Source: Lutimonas vermicola (GTDB taxonomy: Bacteria > Bacteroidota > Bacteroidia > Flavobacteriales > Flavobacteriaceae). From it: a stretch of DNA of 64,000 nucleotides. Each line of letters begins with the position of its first letter. The first letter of the stretch is position 1. The notes beneath the pieces are model-generated. The model was not told the DNA's origin. It saw only the letters and a list, made by a program, of their open reading frames with translations, and ran no database searches. Below, in pieces: positions 1-9,280 of the stretch. The DNA is taken from the NCBI RefSeq assembly GCF_038433205.1, contig NZ_JBCDNA010000001.1:1615333-1679332 (forward strand), given 5' to 3'. The translations under genes were made by a program, and so were the position numbers.

Positions 1-2
1 CC

Positions 3-1961
3 AAATCTCAGGACTGGTGGCCTGCCGATTACGGTCATTACGGACCCTTCTTTATCAGGATGGCATGGCACAGTGCAGGTACGTATCGTATTCAGGATGG
101 TCGTGGAGGAGCCGGTTCGGGAAGTCAGCGCTTTGCTCCGCTCAACAGCTGGCCTGACAACGGTAACCTGGACAAGGCGCGTTTGCTGCTTTGGCCTGTA
201 AAACAGAAATATGGAAAGAAAATTTCATGGGCAGATCTGATGATTCTTGCCGGTAACTGTGCGCTTGAATCTATGGGCTTGAAAACCTTTGGTTTCGGAG
301 GTGGACGGGAAGACATTTGGCAGACTGAAGAAGATATTTACTGGGGTACTGAAACCGAATGGCTAGGAGATAAACGATATGAAGGTGATCGCGAACTTGA
401 AAACCCTCTTGGTGCCGTTCAGATGGGGCTCATTTATGTAAACCCCGAAGGCCCGAATGGAAATCCTGATCCACTTAAATCTGCGGTAGATATTCGTGAA
501 ACTTTTGGCCGTATGGCAATGAATGATGAAGAGACGGTTGCGCTTGTTGCCGGAGGACACACTTTTGGGAAAGCACATGGTGCTGCTGATCCTGAAAAAT
601 ATGTGGGTAGAGAACCTGCCGGTGCGAGTATTGAAGAGCAAGGTTTGGGTTGGAAAAATTCATTTGGAAGTGGGCATGGAGATGATACCATTACCAGTGG
701 ATTAGAAGGTGCGTGGACACCAACACCTACTGAATGGAATAATGATTATTTTGACGTACTGTTGGGCTATGACTGGGAATTGACAAAAAGTCCTGCTGGA
801 GCGCATCAATGGACGCCCACTGCAGCTTCACATGCCAAAAGGGCACCTGCAGCAGGTGATCCCTCAAAAACTCAGGCACTTATGATGACCACTGCAGACA
901 TGGCACTTAAGATGGATCCTATTTATGAGCCTATTTCAAGGCATTTTCACGAAAATCCCGATGAATTTGCAGAAGTGTTTGCTCGAGCCTGGTTTAAACT
1001 TACACATCGCGATATGGGACCCATTGCCCTGTACCTGGGTTCTGAAGTACCAAAGGAAGAATTAATTTGGCAGGATCCTATTCCAGCCGTTACGCATGAA
1101 CTGTTGAATGACAAAGACATCGCCGAACTTAAAAGCAAGATACTTGCTTCGGGCCTTTCTGTTTCTCAATTGGTTTCTGTAGCCTGGGCGTCGGCTTCGA
1201 CCTTCCGAGGATCGGATAAACGCGGAGGAGCAAACGGCGGGCGAATTCGCCTGGAACCCCAAAAGAGCTGGGAAGTAAATAACCCTGCTCAATTGTCAAA
1301 AGTGTTAGATACATTAGAGTCTGTAAAAAGAGATTTTGCTAAGCCTGTTTCTATGGCAGACTTGATCGTATTAGGAGGTTGTGCCGCTATTGAGCAGGCA
1401 GCCAAGAATGCAGGACTTGATATTAAGGTGCCTTTTACTCCGGGAAGAGCAGACGCTTCACAAGAGCAAACTGATGTGGAATCATTTGCTGCCCTGGAAC
1501 CGACTGCTGATGGCTTCCGTAATTATTACAAACCTAAACATGTCTCGTCGGCAGAAGAAATGATGGTAGACAAGGCACAGCTTTTGACGCTAACCCCACC
1601 TGAGATGACTGTTTTGATTGGTGGTATGCGAGTTTTAAATACAAACTTCGATCAGTCTCAACACGGAGTATTTACCAGTCATCCGGAAACCTTGACCAAT
1701 GACTTCTTTATAAACCTCCTTGATATGGGTACTACCTGGAGAGCAATTTCAGATGCACAAAATGTATTTGAAGGTCGCGACCGGACAACGGGTAAAGTCA
1801 AATGGACCGGTACACGAGCAGATCTCATATTTGGTTCCAATGCTGAGTTACGTGCTCTGGCTGAGGTATATGGATGTGCAGATTCTCAGGATAAGTTTGT
1901 CAAAGACTTTGTGGCCGTCTGGGACAAAGTGATGAACCTTGACCGTTTTGACCTGGCCTGA
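3..1961 (+). CDS. katG: Catalase-peroxidase KatG, 5' end outside window
   Basis: Bifunctional haem enzyme that removes hydrogen peroxide by catalase and peroxidase activity. The reading frame is open from base 3, and the codons before the first ATG (base 60) already encode conserved KatG sequence (SQDWWPADYGHYGPFFIR), so the gene starts left of the window and the ATG at 60 is internal. The distal haem triad Arg/Trp/His is in RMAWHSAG (about 57-80); the Tyr and Met that form the Trp-Tyr-Met cross-link are in GLIYVNPEG (about 427-453) and GRMAMNDEE (about 508-534); the proximal His is in GGHTFGKAHG (about 553-582). The C-terminal KatG repeat follows and the protein ends in the usual place. A strong terminator lies directly behind the stop. 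Nothing is missing in the visible part. Confidence 0.97.
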   Translation, partial: KSQDWWPADYGHYGPFFIRMAWHSAGTYRIQDGRGGAGSGSQRFAPLNSWPDNGNLDKARLLLWPVKQKYGKKISWADLMILAGNCALESMGLKTFGFGGGREDIWQTEEDIYWGTETEWLGDKRYEGDRELENPLGAVQMGLIYVNPEGPNGNPDPLKSAVDIRETFGRMAMNDEETVALVAGGHTFGKAHGAADPEKYVGREPAGASIEEQGLGWKNSFGSGHGDDTITSGLEGAWTPTPTEWNNDYFDVLLGYDWELTKSPAGAHQWTPTAASHAKRAPAAGDPSKTQALMMTTADMALKMDPIYEPISRHFHENPDEFAEVFARAWFKLTHRDMGPIALYLGSEVPKEELIWQDPIPAVTHELLNDKDIAELKSKILASGLSVSQLVSVAWASASTFRGSDKRGGANGGRIRLEPQKSWEVNNPAQLSKVLDTLESVKRDFAKPVSMADLIVLGGCAAIEQAAKNAGLDIKVPFTPGRADASQEQTDVESFAALEPTADGFRNYYKPKHVSSAEEMMVDKAQLLTLTPPEMTVLIGGMRVLNTNFDQSQHGVFTSHPETLTNDFFINLLDMGTTWRAISDAQNVFEGRDRTTGKVKWTGTRADLIFGSNAELRALAEVYGCADSQDKFVKDFVAVWDKVMNLDRFDLA

Positions 1962-1974
1962 ACTTAGACCAATC

Positions 1975-2012
1975 AAACAAAGCATTCTGATCCTAATCAG
2001 AATGCTTTGTTT
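1975..2012 (+). terminator. Intrinsic terminator of katG
   Basis: A perfect 17-bp stem (1975-1991 with 1996-2012) with a 4-base loop lies 13 bases after the katG stop. The arms begin with AAA and end with TTT, so it may act in both directions. Confidence 0.88.
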
Positions 2013-2059
2013 ATGAATAATCTGAATAACAGCATTTGGAGTTTTAAAAAATTTACAAG

Positions 2060-2584
2060 ATGGTTTGTTGTGTCGTTGTGATACCCTTACAGAAATGTCA
2101 AATACTGCTCTTAAACAGGAGCGAACAAGCTGTGCTCAGTACACTCCTGGAATCGGGTTTATCATACAAACCCTTTATATTCAATTCATCCAAAGGGATG
2201 TATATTTTTGTTAAAAAGAAAGCATCTTTTCAAAATATTGAACAGATTCTTACAGCTTATTTTGATGAAATCAATCTAAAAAATGTCACAATACACGACA
2301 CGAGTTTTCGTCCCGATTTTTTCAGGAACCGAACACGTCAGATACTGGATTCAGAGCAATTATCGGTTCTTGGATGGAAAAAATTCATCAGTAGTTTTAT
2401 AATGCAAATCGATCCGTTTAACCCTTCAGTTGAGTCAAACAGCATTGAAGTATTCGAAAGGTTTTACAATTGTGTCAGACTTCATGGCAGTAAACATCAA
2501 AAAAAATATTTAAAACGGAAATTAAAAATATTGCGACAGCGGGTTTCGTTAAAACCTATAGAGAATTTACTGAAATTTAATTGA
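2060..2584 (+). CDS. Hypothetical protein, 174 aa, unrecognised
   Basis: Open frame of 174 codons starting at an ATG 48 bases after the katG terminator. I recognise no family. The product has no signal peptide or membrane segment; the C-terminal third is rich in Lys and Arg (around KKYLKRKLKILRQR) and aromatic residues are frequent. The first 50 residues (with CCVVV and a Leu run) look less protein-like than the rest, so an internal start such as the ATG at about 2201 (MYIFVKKK) is possible. It has no partner: katG upstream is closed by a terminator and the next genes run on the other strand. It could be a lineage-specific gene or a decaying one. Confidence 0.4.
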   Translation: MVCCVVVIPLQKCQILLLNRSEQAVLSTLLESGLSYKPFIFNSSKGMYIFVKKKASFQNIEQILTAYFDEINLKNVTIHDTSFRPDFFRNRTRQILDSEQLSVLGWKKFISSFIMQIDPFNPSVESNSIEVFERFYNCVRLHGSKHQKKYLKRKLKILRQRVSLKPIENLLKFN

Positions 2585-2763
2585 CTAGCCTCCTTGGCAA
2601 AAAAAAGACTAGTAGTTTTGTGCAATGCTTCTTTTCTGCACGCAAACTGATACATCATTACGATCAATGCAGTAAGCAATTATTATTTTTACATATTTAC
2701 TTAAATAGAAACTTGATCATCTTTTATTGGTGTATGCATTTCTGCCTGTTCAGGAAAGAATAT

Positions 2764-3030
2764 TTAATTAAAATAAAGATAACATAAGAACAGTATCAGA
2801 TAAATCAGCAAGTAGAAGCGGTAAAAATTGCGCTGCTTGACAAAATTAATGTCATCAACCTCATAGTAGCCAAACAATGCCTTTACTTCCCTTATAAATT
2901 TGGGTTGTATATTGATGAGCCAATGGTCGGTCTGATAGACCATTTTCCTGAATCGACTGCGGTAATACGTCAAGGGTAAGCCCCAAATGACAAATAAAAT
3001 GAACCAGCCGTGTTTGTAAATAAAATCCAT
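2764..3030 (-). CDS. Small two-helix membrane protein, unknown
   Basis: 88-residue protein with a hydrophobic segment near residues 7-21 and another near 70-87, joined by a basic and aromatic stretch that should lie on one side of the membrane. I do not recognise the family. Its ATG overlaps the stop of the DUF1295 gene upstream in a TAATG arrangement, so the two are translated in a coupled way and probably act together at the inner membrane. No other gene follows on this strand before the window's katG region. The coupling is the main reason to accept so short a gene. Confidence 0.6.
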   Translation of the reverse strand: MDFIYKHGWFILFVIWGLPLTYYRSRFRKMVYQTDHWLINIQPKFIREVKALFGYYEVDDINFVKQRNFYRFYLLIYLILFLCYLYFN

Positions 3031-3809
3031 TAAGATTTTTGTTTAGGGAACCAAGGGAAAAAGGCACTTGTGGTTCGCACATATTCCTCATATCCGGGTT
3101 TGACTTCTGACAGTGATTTTTCGAGCAGGGCCACTCCTGATATCTTTAAGATCAGGTAGGTCATCAACAATGAGCCCAGACTGTACCAATATGCTCCTGA
3201 AGCGATGGCCAAAAGGCCGAATCCCCACCAAACCGCTGTATCGCCAAAATAATTGGGGTGTCGTGTATAACGCCACAGGCCACTGGTAAGCAGTTTTCCT
3301 TTATTATCGGGATCACCTTTAAAGACGACCAGTTGATAGTCGCCCACCGTTTCAAATACAAACCCAACCAGCCAGGCCAACAATCCCAGATAATCGAATA
3401 GGTTTAGGCTATTGGAAGATGTGAAAAGGGTAATCCCTAACAAAGGCAGGGATATGATAAGGATTAGTATCCCCTGAAGCAAAAATACCTGGAAAAAGCT
3501 GAACCACCAATAGCGTTTTGGTCCATAGTGTTGCCTGAATTCACGGTATCTGTAATCTTCTCCTTTGCCGTAATTGCGATACATTAAATACAAAGACAGT
3601 CTTAAACCCCAAAGGATAACCAAAAGCAGCATAAGTTTTGTCCTGATAAACATGACTTCGCAATTAAAGGCATAGATCAGGGCGGCAATGATAAACCCGA
3701 TGCCCCAGAAATTGTCTACGATACTTACGTTTTTAAAGTAAATACTGAACAGCCATAAAACTGTCATCAAACTCAGTATACCTAAGGCAGCCGACAATAC
3801 AATCATCAT
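3030..3809 (-). CDS. DUF1295 / steroid 5-alpha-reductase-like membrane protein
   Basis: 259-residue polytopic membrane protein of the DUF1295 family, which belongs to the isoprenylcysteine methyltransferase/steroid reductase-like fold. The diagnostic C-terminal stretch YTRHPNYFGD followed by Trp-Trp-Gly is at about residues 184-196; in relatives this region binds the cofactor (NADPH or S-adenosylmethionine). Six or seven hydrophobic segments are visible from the N-terminus on. Substrate is unknown; a lipid or isoprenoid is likely from the family. The stop overlaps the start of the small membrane protein downstream, forming a two-gene unit. A possible promoter box of the TAnnTTTG type lies at 3889-3896 on the minus strand, rather far (80 bases) from the start. 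Confidence 0.88.
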   Translation of the reverse strand: MMIVLSAALGILSLMTVLWLFSIYFKNVSIVDNFWGIGFIIAALIYAFNCEVMFIRTKLMLLLVILWGLRLSLYLMYRNYGKGEDYRYREFRQHYGPKRYWWFSFFQVFLLQGILILIISLPLLGITLFTSSNSLNLFDYLGLLAWLVGFVFETVGDYQLVVFKGDPDNKGKLLTSGLWRYTRHPNYFGDTAVWWGFGLLAIASGAYWYSLGSLLMTYLILKISGVALLEKSLSEVKPGYEEYVRTTSAFFPWFPKQKS

Positions 3810-4030
3810 ACATTTGTTATTTAGCTTAAAGATACTGTTTTTAAAGGATTCCTTTGTCCCGAATCACAAATTAGCCAAGGGTAGTTTCCAAATATATTCG
3901 GCCTTATCAAGTCGATACTTTATTCCTTTATTTTTAATGAAAACTTCAAAACCATGCATTGACTTAATGGGTTGGCTCCATATACCCTCATTTCATCTCT
4001 GATATATCAACCGAGTTCAGGAAAACTTAA

Positions 4031-5071
4031 TTAAAATGAATTGATAACACAAACCCCATGAGTATCGAATTTAGTCATGCCCGGCAAGGCGATGGTTGCT
4101 TCCTGCAGTGAAATAGTTTTTTCTATTAGTTTTTCAGGTTGCAGTTTGCCATTCTTTATCATCTCCAGCATATCAGGATATTTATGTGCCTGCATTCCAT
4201 GACTGCCTATGATTTCCAATTCATCAGCCAGGACTTTATCCATGGGAACCTTAGCTTTTTTATCCTTTCCTGTCATCAGGCCAACCTGGATGTGTTTGCC
4301 TCTTATCCTTAAATTAGAAACAGAATTATAACAAGTTATGTCGCTTCCCAGGGCATCAATTGATACGTGAACCCCGCCATTGCTTATTGTTTTGACTTGT
4401 TCTGCTATATCATTGTTTTGCGAGGCATTAATCGTTGCCATGGCTCCCAGTTTTTTGGCAAGTTTTAAAGATGCATCTTTAATGTCTACTGCGATTACCT
4501 GCGCCCCCAAAGCCCGGGCGATCATGATAGCTGAAAGCCCTACACCGCCGCAACCATGTACAGCCACGTATTGGCCTCCAGAAACCTTGCCCTGATAAAC
4601 TATTGCCCTAAAGGATGTAATAAACCTGCAGCCCAGGATTGCAGCAGTTACGTCGTTGATTTCTTCAGGAAGTTTTACCAGGTTAATATCAGCATGATCC
4701 AAGGCAACAAATTGTGCAAAAGAACCCCAATGCGTAAAACCGGGTTGTGATTGACGTTCACATACCTGATGATTTCCTGACAAGCACTGCCTGCAACTTC
4801 CACATCCACAGACGAAAGGAGCGGTAACCCTGTCTCCTACCTTATGATTTTTGACATTTTTCCCAATAAGCTCAATTGTTCCGGCAAACTCATGCCCGGG
4901 AACATGAGGCAACTCAATGGATGTATCATGACCCATCCAACCGTGCCAATCACTTCGGCACAACCCCGTAGCTTTAACCGAAATAACGACTCCGTGATCA
5001 TTTGGTTTAGGGTCTTCTACATTCTGGACGCTTATAGGCCCTTGAAATGTTTCGTAAACTGCTGCTTTCAT
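4031..5071 (-). CDS. Zinc-dependent alcohol dehydrogenase (MDR family)
   Basis: 346-residue medium-chain dehydrogenase/reductase. The catalytic zinc ligands are the Cys in ATGLCRSDWHGW and the His-Glu in PGHEFAG; the structural zinc lobe has four Cys in the spacing C-x2-C-x2-C-x7-C (CGCGSCRQC and the next Cys after SGNHQV). The dinucleotide site is VHGCGGVGLSA near residue 170, followed by VIAVDIKD whose acidic residue favours NAD. The family oxidises primary or secondary alcohols, or reduces aldehydes; the exact substrate cannot be read. It stands alone: 43 bases separate it from the next gene upstream and about 220 from the next downstream. Length is normal and no key residue is missing. 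Confidence 0.92.
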   Translation of the reverse strand: MKAAVYETFQGPISVQNVEDPKPNDHGVVISVKATGLCRSDWHGWMGHDTSIELPHVPGHEFAGTIELIGKNVKNHKVGDRVTAPFVCGCGSCRQCLSGNHQVCERQSQPGFTHWGSFAQFVALDHADINLVKLPEEINDVTAAILGCRFITSFRAIVYQGKVSGGQYVAVHGCGGVGLSAIMIARALGAQVIAVDIKDASLKLAKKLGAMATINASQNNDIAEQVKTISNGGVHVSIDALGSDITCYNSVSNLRIRGKHIQVGLMTGKDKKAKVPMDKVLADELEIIGSHGMQAHKYPDMLEMIKNGKLQPEKLIEKTISLQEATIALPGMTKFDTHGVCVINSF

Positions 5072-5113
5072 ATTCCTTTAAAAAATTAAGTATACCAAAG
5101 ATCCGTTGGCCTT

Positions 5114-6688
5114 TTATTTTCCTTGTATCAGAGCTTTAAAATCAGGCTCCTCCTTTAAACTATAAAAATCAGGGTCATGCTTGATATATTCAAAATTTCC
5201 AAACCCATTATCTATTGCTCTTTTAAGATTATCAATTGACGCCTTTTTATCGCCTATCATTGCATAAAAACAGGCTGCATTATAAATAATAATAAGGTCG
5301 TTTGGATTGATCTCAATTCCTTTGCGCATTTCTTCTCTGGCCTCTTTTCTGCGACCCAGCCTTTCTAAAGTAAAAGCATAAAATTGATGGGCACGGGCAT
5401 CTTCAGGCTTATGAAACAAATAGTTAGGGTAAAACAACGCTGCCCGCTCAATGGTATCCTTCAGCATTTCTTTGTCCTTTAATTTCTCATAAGACATTTG
5501 CAAATCTCCATAAGCCGAATGGAATTCAGGATTAAGTTCCAACACTTTATTAAAATCAATTACGGCTTCAGCATCTTTATCTTTCATTCTGTAAAGCCGG
5601 CCCCTTATCCAATAGGCAAAAAAATTATCAGGATCAAATGAAATTGCCTTTTGGACAGATAATAATGCTTCATCGAGTGAATTTCTATTATAATAAACCA
5701 ATCCAAGGGCGCTATACGCTTCAGAAGAACCAGGATCGTAGATAAGTGCTTTCAAAGCTGCTTGCTCCGCCTGTTCAAGCCATACGGGTTTTTTATCATG
5801 TGTTTCATACAACATGGCACAGGCCTCGCTCATACCGGCATATGCTGCTGAATAATATTCGTCAAAATCCAATGCCTTTTGAAAAAGGTCTATAGATAAC
5901 AAGAGGTAACTCTTAGTATATCTAAAAAGAAACTCCCGTGCCCTCAGGTAAGCATCGAAGGCATCACTGTTCATTGTAGAACTTTTACCCAGCGCCACTT
6001 TTTCTTTTGGACTGATCCTTAGTTCCAATGACTTTACAATCTGCTTGGAAACCTTTTCCTGAATTTCAAATACATCAGCCATTTTCCCACTGTAGATCTC
6101 GGCCCAAAGCTCAGCATCTTTTTCGACATCAATCAACTCCGTCGATATTCTTAAATCACCATTATTCCTGCGCACTGCACCTTGCAAAAGGTATCTTGCA
6201 TTCAACTCGCGGCCCAAGGATACAATATCCAATTCCGAATCTTTGTATTGCATGGAAGTACTGCGCGAAGCAATCTCAAGCTCCTTGATCCCAGACAATC
6301 GAATAATGATTTCTTCGGTTAGCCCATCACTAAAATAGTCGCTGCTCCTTTCAGAACCGATATTGCGAAAAGGCAATACAACCAGTTTTTTATTGTTTTT
6401 ATCAAATTTGCGATTGGATTTTGGCGAGACCGTTACCTCCTCTTCAACCTGTTTCGTTTTCTTAATTCCTTTAGGGGTGAATTCATATACCCAGGCAAAA
6501 ATTAAATTCAAAGGAAAACCAATAATTAACAGAAACATCAGGGTTTTCATGATATATGGCGGTGCATCAAAAGTTCCAAGGACTATATCAGCCACCTGAA
6601 CGATTAACCATGCGACTACTAAATAGGCTATTGCCGGTTTAAATACATTACGCCTTTTCAGTTCTGCTATGTATTCTTTTAAGTTCAC
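5114..6688 (-). CDS. TolB-like N-domain plus TPR membrane protein
   Basis: 524 residues. Two transmembrane helices (about 18-40 and 47-68) are followed by a domain of about 120 residues starting at LVVLPFRNIG with YFSDGLTEEI, the TolB-amino-terminal-like (FlgO-like) module found in many Bacteroidetes and proteobacterial proteins fused to adenylate cyclase or winged-helix domains. Residues of about 250-505 are tetratricopeptide repeats (e.g. SAAYAGMSEACAM, SEAYSALGLVYYN, FHSAYGDLQMSYE, LIIIYNAACFYAM). No cyclase catalytic domain and no DNA-binding domain are present, so the common label 'adenylate cyclase' would be wrong here. Likely a membrane-anchored scaffold or sensor. It is a single gene; no clear promoter was found. 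Confidence 0.86.
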   Translation of the reverse strand: MNLKEYIAELKRRNVFKPAIAYLVVAWLIVQVADIVLGTFDAPPYIMKTLMFLLIIGFPLNLIFAWVYEFTPKGIKKTKQVEEEVTVSPKSNRKFDKNNKKLVVLPFRNIGSERSSDYFSDGLTEEIIIRLSGIKELEIASRSTSMQYKDSELDIVSLGRELNARYLLQGAVRRNNGDLRISTELIDVEKDAELWAEIYSGKMADVFEIQEKVSKQIVKSLELRISPKEKVALGKSSTMNSDAFDAYLRAREFLFRYTKSYLLLSIDLFQKALDFDEYYSAAYAGMSEACAMLYETHDKKPVWLEQAEQAALKALIYDPGSSEAYSALGLVYYNRNSLDEALLSVQKAISFDPDNFFAYWIRGRLYRMKDKDAEAVIDFNKVLELNPEFHSAYGDLQMSYEKLKDKEMLKDTIERAALFYPNYLFHKPEDARAHQFYAFTLERLGRRKEAREEMRKGIEINPNDLIIIYNAACFYAMIGDKKASIDNLKRAIDNGFGNFEYIKHDPDFYSLKEEPDFKALIQGK

Positions 6689-7022
6689 TTCGTTTCAAAG
6701 GATCGTTTTTAGTCATTATTAAAGGTACCAATAAAAACGCATTGTATTGATTCCTGTATGCTTTAACCTTTCTTTTCAATGTGAAATTCGTGAGTCGCCT
6801 GGGCACTTTAAAGAATAAAAAACAGTAACCTTTACACTGCTCTTTTTTGTGTCTCCGTCATCGGGATCGAACTTGAGCAAAGACAAAATTCGACCAGCTG
6901 ATTTTTTTAATGAAAGTATGAGATAACAAGATAAACACATGACTCATAAACAGTTTTTTATCATTACATCGGATGCAGATTAAATATGATTCGAGTCGAT
7001 AGTAAAAAGTGAGATGGAACAT
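6689..7022. other. 334-base intergenic stretch, no gene seen
   Basis: Lies upstream of the TolB-like/TPR gene and downstream of the GT4 fusion gene, both on the minus strand. No open frame, tRNA or convincing hairpin. A short stem (7012-7016 with 7020-7024) overlaps the stop codon of the GT4 gene and is too small to call a terminator. A weak promoter-like TACCTTTA (minus strand, 6720-6727) could serve the TPR gene. Confidence 0.5.
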
Positions 7023-9278
7023 CTAAATAAAAGGAGCTCCTTTTTGATTGAACACTTCGCCTAATTCCACTCTTTTTTCATATTTTCTTCTGTGGTATTG
7101 CTCAATGATCAAACGTGCCATAAGATAGCAAACCGCAGATTCCGCACCCTGATTCAAATTCACATTTTTTTCTTCCAATCCGTCAAAGCAGCCTCCTGAA
7201 ACCGGATTATACATAATCTGACTTAATTGATTTCTTCCTAAAAACCACTCAAATGCAAGGTTCATTTTAGATTTATATGCTTTATCCCCTATAACCTGGT
7301 AAAAAACATTGAGAGTTTGGATAGTATAAGCCACGTCTATAGGCTGTTCACCAAATTGCATAGGGTTTTTATTTTTATGATACCAGCCCTTGTTCGAAAT
7401 CACCTTAAAACCATCCTTCAAAAACATCTTGGACAATAAAAAATCCAAAGACTCGACCCCTGCTTTTTTATAGGCTGAATTACCTGTTGTCAGGTATGCA
7501 TAAATCATGGCTTCAGGGAGGACACTATTGGCATATGTCATATAATTTTCAAACCATTTCCAGTTTTTGGTTGCATGCAGATCATACTTCGTAATCAAAT
7601 TATTGGCAAGATGTTCTATAACCGGAATTACAAATTTTTCCTTTGTAGAGACATAATAAGCATAGAGTCCTTTGATACTAAACCCGATGGCCCTTGGAGA
7701 CAGAAGGTTCGAAACCCATGGCTTACATTTCAAAAAGCAGGTTACAGCTCTTTTGATGATGCCTGCAGGCATATGATCTTCAAATGAAATTAAGGTACCA
7801 AGTGCCCAAACAGCTCTGGCGTTGGAATCTTCGAGATTGACGTATGAATTCTGGATGTGTTCCTGGTTAAATTGATCTATATAATTAATAAAGTTACCTG
7901 TTGGCTGCTGGCTTCGTTCTAAAAAATTAAGGTATATCTCTATATATAGCAAATCCTCCTTTTTTCTGAACAGCATATAATGCATGCTCATCATGATGAG
8001 TGCTCTGGCGTTATCATCAAGTGTGTAACCCGAATTTATATCGGGCAAATTTATTTTACTGAATTGAATAATACCATTTGAGGTCGTTAAGTTTTTTATA
8101 TGGCTTAATTTGATTTTTGGAATTCGAAATTTGACATTTGAAAAAAGTTTTGCTTTTTCAGTATAGGCATTGAAATGTTTTATGGCAACATTTTCCCATG
8201 AGGATTCTCTGGTTTTTTGATAGGCATTTATAGCCATGGATTCCCGCAATGCATCATTTGATAATAACTTATTAACGGCTCTTGAAAAATCCCTGGAATT
8301 TCCAATGTCGACTATGATGCCTGTATCGGGTGACAGTTCTTCTCTTATATGCGGAATTGAGGTTGCTACAATAGGGCATGAACAACTCATTGCATAAGCA
8401 AAAGTACCACTTACCGCCTGTTCTGGATTTTTTGAAGTAAATAAGTATACATCGGTTGCTCTTAGATATTCCAGGAGCTCTTCAAGTTCAAGATACCGAT
8501 CAATAAAAAGCACATGTTGATCGAGTTTTTTTTCACTAATTATATTTTTAAGATATTGACGATAAGGGTCAACGCCATCTTTTATGTTTTTTGGATGAGA
8601 TTTTCCAATCACCAAATAAAGAGTGTCAGGATGGTTTTCTATAATTTCAGGCAAGGCATTAATTGCTGTTTCAATACTTTTTCCAGTTCCCAAAAGGCCA
8701 AATGTTGACAGTATTTTATGATTTTCCAACCCGAGTTTCTTCTTTGTTTGATTGGGTTCATTATATGCTACAATATGCGTTCCATGCGGCACATAGGTAA
8801 TCAGGTTTTCATCAATATGATAATCAGACTGCAAGAGGTTCTTTGAATCTCGTGTCATTGCGAAAATAATACTGCTGTAAGAGGCCAGTAATTGCACAAA
8901 AGTCTGAAATTGTTTATGTGGATTTGGAATAACACTATGAAATGTAAAGGCAATCGGTTTTTTCAAATGTTCCAGTAATTCCAAGAGGTAATCTCCATAG
9001 TGCCCTCCGAACAAACCGAATTCGTGCTGTATATGAACAAGTCTTATTGAATCGTCTGCATTGATCTCCTCAGCCACCCGCCTGTAATCTTCTTTTTTAT
9101 TGTAGTTTAATGTAAAACTTGTGTCAGGAACAACTTCAGAGATCTCTGTTAATTTACAATAAATGCATTCCAGATTTTCAAACGTACTTTGAAATGCGTC
9201 AATTAAATCTTTGGTATAGGTTGCTATTCCACACTGCGTTGGAGGAACTGTTGATACAAAAACAATTTTTAACTTCAT
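7023..9278 (-). CDS. GT4 glycosyltransferase fused to alpha-helical C-domain
   Basis: 751 residues, about twice the length of a usual GT4 enzyme. Residues 1 to about 376 form a GT-B glycosyltransferase: N-terminal PPTQCGIATYT, the sugar-nucleotide loop around STFGLLGTGKSI, and the acidic motif region with SGTFAYAMSCSCP. From about 385 to 735 the protein is helical, with repeated patterns such as SGYTLDDNARALI, NLEDSNARAVWALG and NQGAESAVCYLMA that look like an (alpha/alpha)6 toroid as in several glycoside hydrolases and phosphorylases. It is cytoplasmic (no signal peptide). It sits 2 bases behind the GH130 gene, so the pair is an operon that both builds and breaks a glycan, by inference a mannose-containing one. 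The donor and acceptor cannot be read. Confidence 0.83.
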   Translation of the reverse strand: MKLKIVFVSTVPPTQCGIATYTKDLIDAFQSTFENLECIYCKLTEISEVVPDTSFTLNYNKKEDYRRVAEEINADDSIRLVHIQHEFGLFGGHYGDYLLELLEHLKKPIAFTFHSVIPNPHKQFQTFVQLLASYSSIIFAMTRDSKNLLQSDYHIDENLITYVPHGTHIVAYNEPNQTKKKLGLENHKILSTFGLLGTGKSIETAINALPEIIENHPDTLYLVIGKSHPKNIKDGVDPYRQYLKNIISEKKLDQHVLFIDRYLELEELLEYLRATDVYLFTSKNPEQAVSGTFAYAMSCSCPIVATSIPHIREELSPDTGIIVDIGNSRDFSRAVNKLLSNDALRESMAINAYQKTRESSWENVAIKHFNAYTEKAKLFSNVKFRIPKIKLSHIKNLTTSNGIIQFSKINLPDINSGYTLDDNARALIMMSMHYMLFRKKEDLLYIEIYLNFLERSQQPTGNFINYIDQFNQEHIQNSYVNLEDSNARAVWALGTLISFEDHMPAGIIKRAVTCFLKCKPWVSNLLSPRAIGFSIKGLYAYYVSTKEKFVIPVIEHLANNLITKYDLHATKNWKWFENYMTYANSVLPEAMIYAYLTTGNSAYKKAGVESLDFLLSKMFLKDGFKVISNKGWYHKNKNPMQFGEQPIDVAYTIQTLNVFYQVIGDKAYKSKMNLAFEWFLGRNQLSQIMYNPVSGGCFDGLEEKNVNLNQGAESAVCYLMARLIIEQYHRRKYEKRVELGEVFNQKGAPFI

Positions 9279-9280
9279 AT

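Noticed and set aside
60..62. ATG at base 60 as katG start
   Set aside because: The frame is open to base 3 and encodes conserved KatG residues before this ATG; the gene is cut by the window edge.
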